From the NCBI GenBank assembly GCA_037190665.1, contig JBBCJT010000120.1:1-31944 (forward strand): a DNA stretch of 31,944 bases, written 5' to 3'. Every line of letters begins with the position of its first letter. Within the stretch, counting starts at the first letter, position 1. Shown one piece after another: positions 31,114 to 31,944 of this stretch. The translations under genes and the position numbers were made by a program. A model generated the notes under the pieces. That model had not been told where the DNA came from. It did no database searches and worked only from the letters and a program-made list of their open reading frames with translations. This stretch comes from JBBCJT01 sp037190665. Lineage in GTDB: Bacteria; Pseudomonadota; Alphaproteobacteria; Acetobacterales; Acetobacteraceae.

Positions 31114-31656
31114 ATGCGCCGCGCTTTCCTCGCCCTGTTGCTCGCAACCCCGGTGCTGGCCCAGCCAGCCCCGCAGAAGGCCGAGCTGGACCGGCTGTTC
31201 GAATTGCTGAAGGAGGCGCCGTCGGCGGAAGCGGCGGCACCGGTCGAGGCGCATATCTGGCGCATCTGGAACGGCGCCGCCTCGCCGGTCGTGGGGCTGC
31301 TGGTGCAGCGGGGCATGCGCAACATGGACGCGCAGGCCTGGAGCGCGGCGCTGGAGGATTTCGACGCCGCGCTCGACCTCGCCCCGGACTTCGCCGAGGG
31401 CTGGCACAAGCGCGCCACCGCGCGGTTCATGATGGGCGATCTGGACGGCGCGGTGCGCGACATCCAGGAGGTGCTGCGGCGGGAGCCGCGGCATTTCGGC
31501 GCGCTGGCGGGCCTGTCCAGCATCGCCGAGGAGCGCCGCGACTACCCGGCGGCGCTGCGCGCCTACGAGGCCGCGCTCGCGATCAACCCGAAGATGCGCG
31601 GGGGCGAGGAGCGGCTGCGGGAGCTGAAGAAGAAGGCGCTGGGCGAGGAGATGTAG
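31114..31656 (+). CDS. Secreted TPR protein
   Basis: 180 residues with a short signal peptide (MRRAFLALLLATPVLA, cleavage before QPAPQ). Three or so tetratricopeptide repeats follow: AWSAALEDFDAALDLAPDFA, then GWHKRATARFMMGDLDGAVR and YPAALRAYEAALAINPK. TPRs bind other proteins; the partner is not evident. The ATG at 31114 is 38 nt after the glcF stop, with only a weak ribosome site, so it may be read from the glcF transcript. The frame is open far upstream in glcF, but that part is a shadow. The periplasmic location fits a small alphaproteobacterial TPR family often found beside unrelated genes. Confidence 0.86.
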   Translation: MRRAFLALLLATPVLAQPAPQKAELDRLFELLKEAPSAEAAAPVEAHIWRIWNGAASPVVGLLVQRGMRNMDAQAWSAALEDFDAALDLAPDFAEGWHKRATARFMMGDLDGAVRDIQEVLRREPRHFGALAGLSSIAEERRDYPAALRAYEAALAINPKMRGGEERLRELKKKALGEEM

Positions 31657-31791
31657 TGCTCCGGACGGCTTCGTTCGCTGTCCCCCTGAGGCCGCGGTCC
31701 TGACCCCGGCCCCTCGCTGAATTCTGCCTCCCTCGCAGGTGGAGCTCTGCGGAAGGACCGGGGAGAGCGCGGGACAGTTGGCAGAACGCAA

Positions 31792-31944
31792 GGAGCGCTC
31801 CGCAAAATCCCCTCTCCCGCCCGGCGGGAGAGGGAGGGGCCCGCGCTTGCGCGGTAGGGTGAGGGCGCGCGCGAAGGCGAGACCTCGGCGTGGCGCTGGC
31901 GAACCCACCCTCACCCCGGCGCTCTCCCGCGCGCGGGAGAGGGA
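31792..31944. repeat. Nested palindromic intergenic repeat
   Basis: After the TPR gene, 31657-31944 has no supportable gene. It holds a GGAGCGCTCC palindrome (31792-31801), a 12-bp hairpin CCCTCTCCCGCC/GGCGGGAGAGGG (31810-31834), GGGTGAGGG (31857-31865) pairing with CCCTCACCC (31908-31916), and CTCTCCCGC/GCGGGAGAG (31922-31941). The outer and inner parts mirror each other, forming a larger imperfect inverted repeat of the type scattered between genes in many alphaproteobacteria. It may continue past the window end. Confidence 0.75.

Overview
The window is a GC-rich (roughly 70% by eye) stretch of a chromosome. Its gene content (prfC, rpmB, glcF, serine-glyoxylate-type aminotransferase, 4-hydroxyproline epimerase) and GC-hairpin-rich intergenic spacers suggest an alphaproteobacterium, most likely of the Acetobacteraceae (Roseomonas-like). 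The taxonomic guess is inference; there is no rRNA here to settle it.

Layout. 1-9.6 kb is ordinary metabolic and housekeeping DNA: the 3' part of prfC, a small unknown gene, rpmB with a good terminator, a YidB-like protein, a zinc alcohol dehydrogenase, a cupin, a YopT/AvrPphB-like (C58) cysteine protease, a class V aminotransferase, a cluster of GC hairpins around a perfect 28-bp inverted repeat, and an overlapping minus-strand operon M24 peptidase - M20 peptidase - OsmC.

9.7-20.3 kb is a plus-strand operon for an exported system: a GT-A-type glycosyltransferase, a TpsB (FhaC/ShlB) outer-membrane translocator, a 1707-residue TpsA exoprotein, and a 965-residue lipoprotein carrying TPR-like helices and a CHAT (caspase/separase-like) protease domain with an intact His/Cys dyad. 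Genes overlap or abut (82-nt overlap, 12-nt gap, 1-nt overlap), so co-expression is very likely.

20.3-27.3 kb is a minus-strand, tightly packed six-gene operon that converges on the first: a Ser/Thr-type kinase with zinc ribbon, a PP2C phosphatase, a PrsW-type membrane protease, a TerY-like vWA protein, and two paralogous single-pass membrane proteins with Pro/Gln-rich linkers, one ending in a rhodanese domain. Kinase + PP2C + vWA is the TerY-P (YegI/YegK/YegL-like) triad. Here it is enlarged by a membrane protease that shares a C-terminal FHA-like domain with the kinase. This operon and the TPS-CHAT operon are the best candidates for an undescribed system: signalling at the inner membrane facing a secreted adhesin and a membrane-anchored protease.

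27.4-31.9 kb returns to metabolism: D-amino-acid (hydroxyproline) dehydrogenase and 4-hydroxyproline 2-epimerase (minus strand), then glcF and a small secreted TPR protein (plus strand), ending in nested palindromic intergenic repeats.
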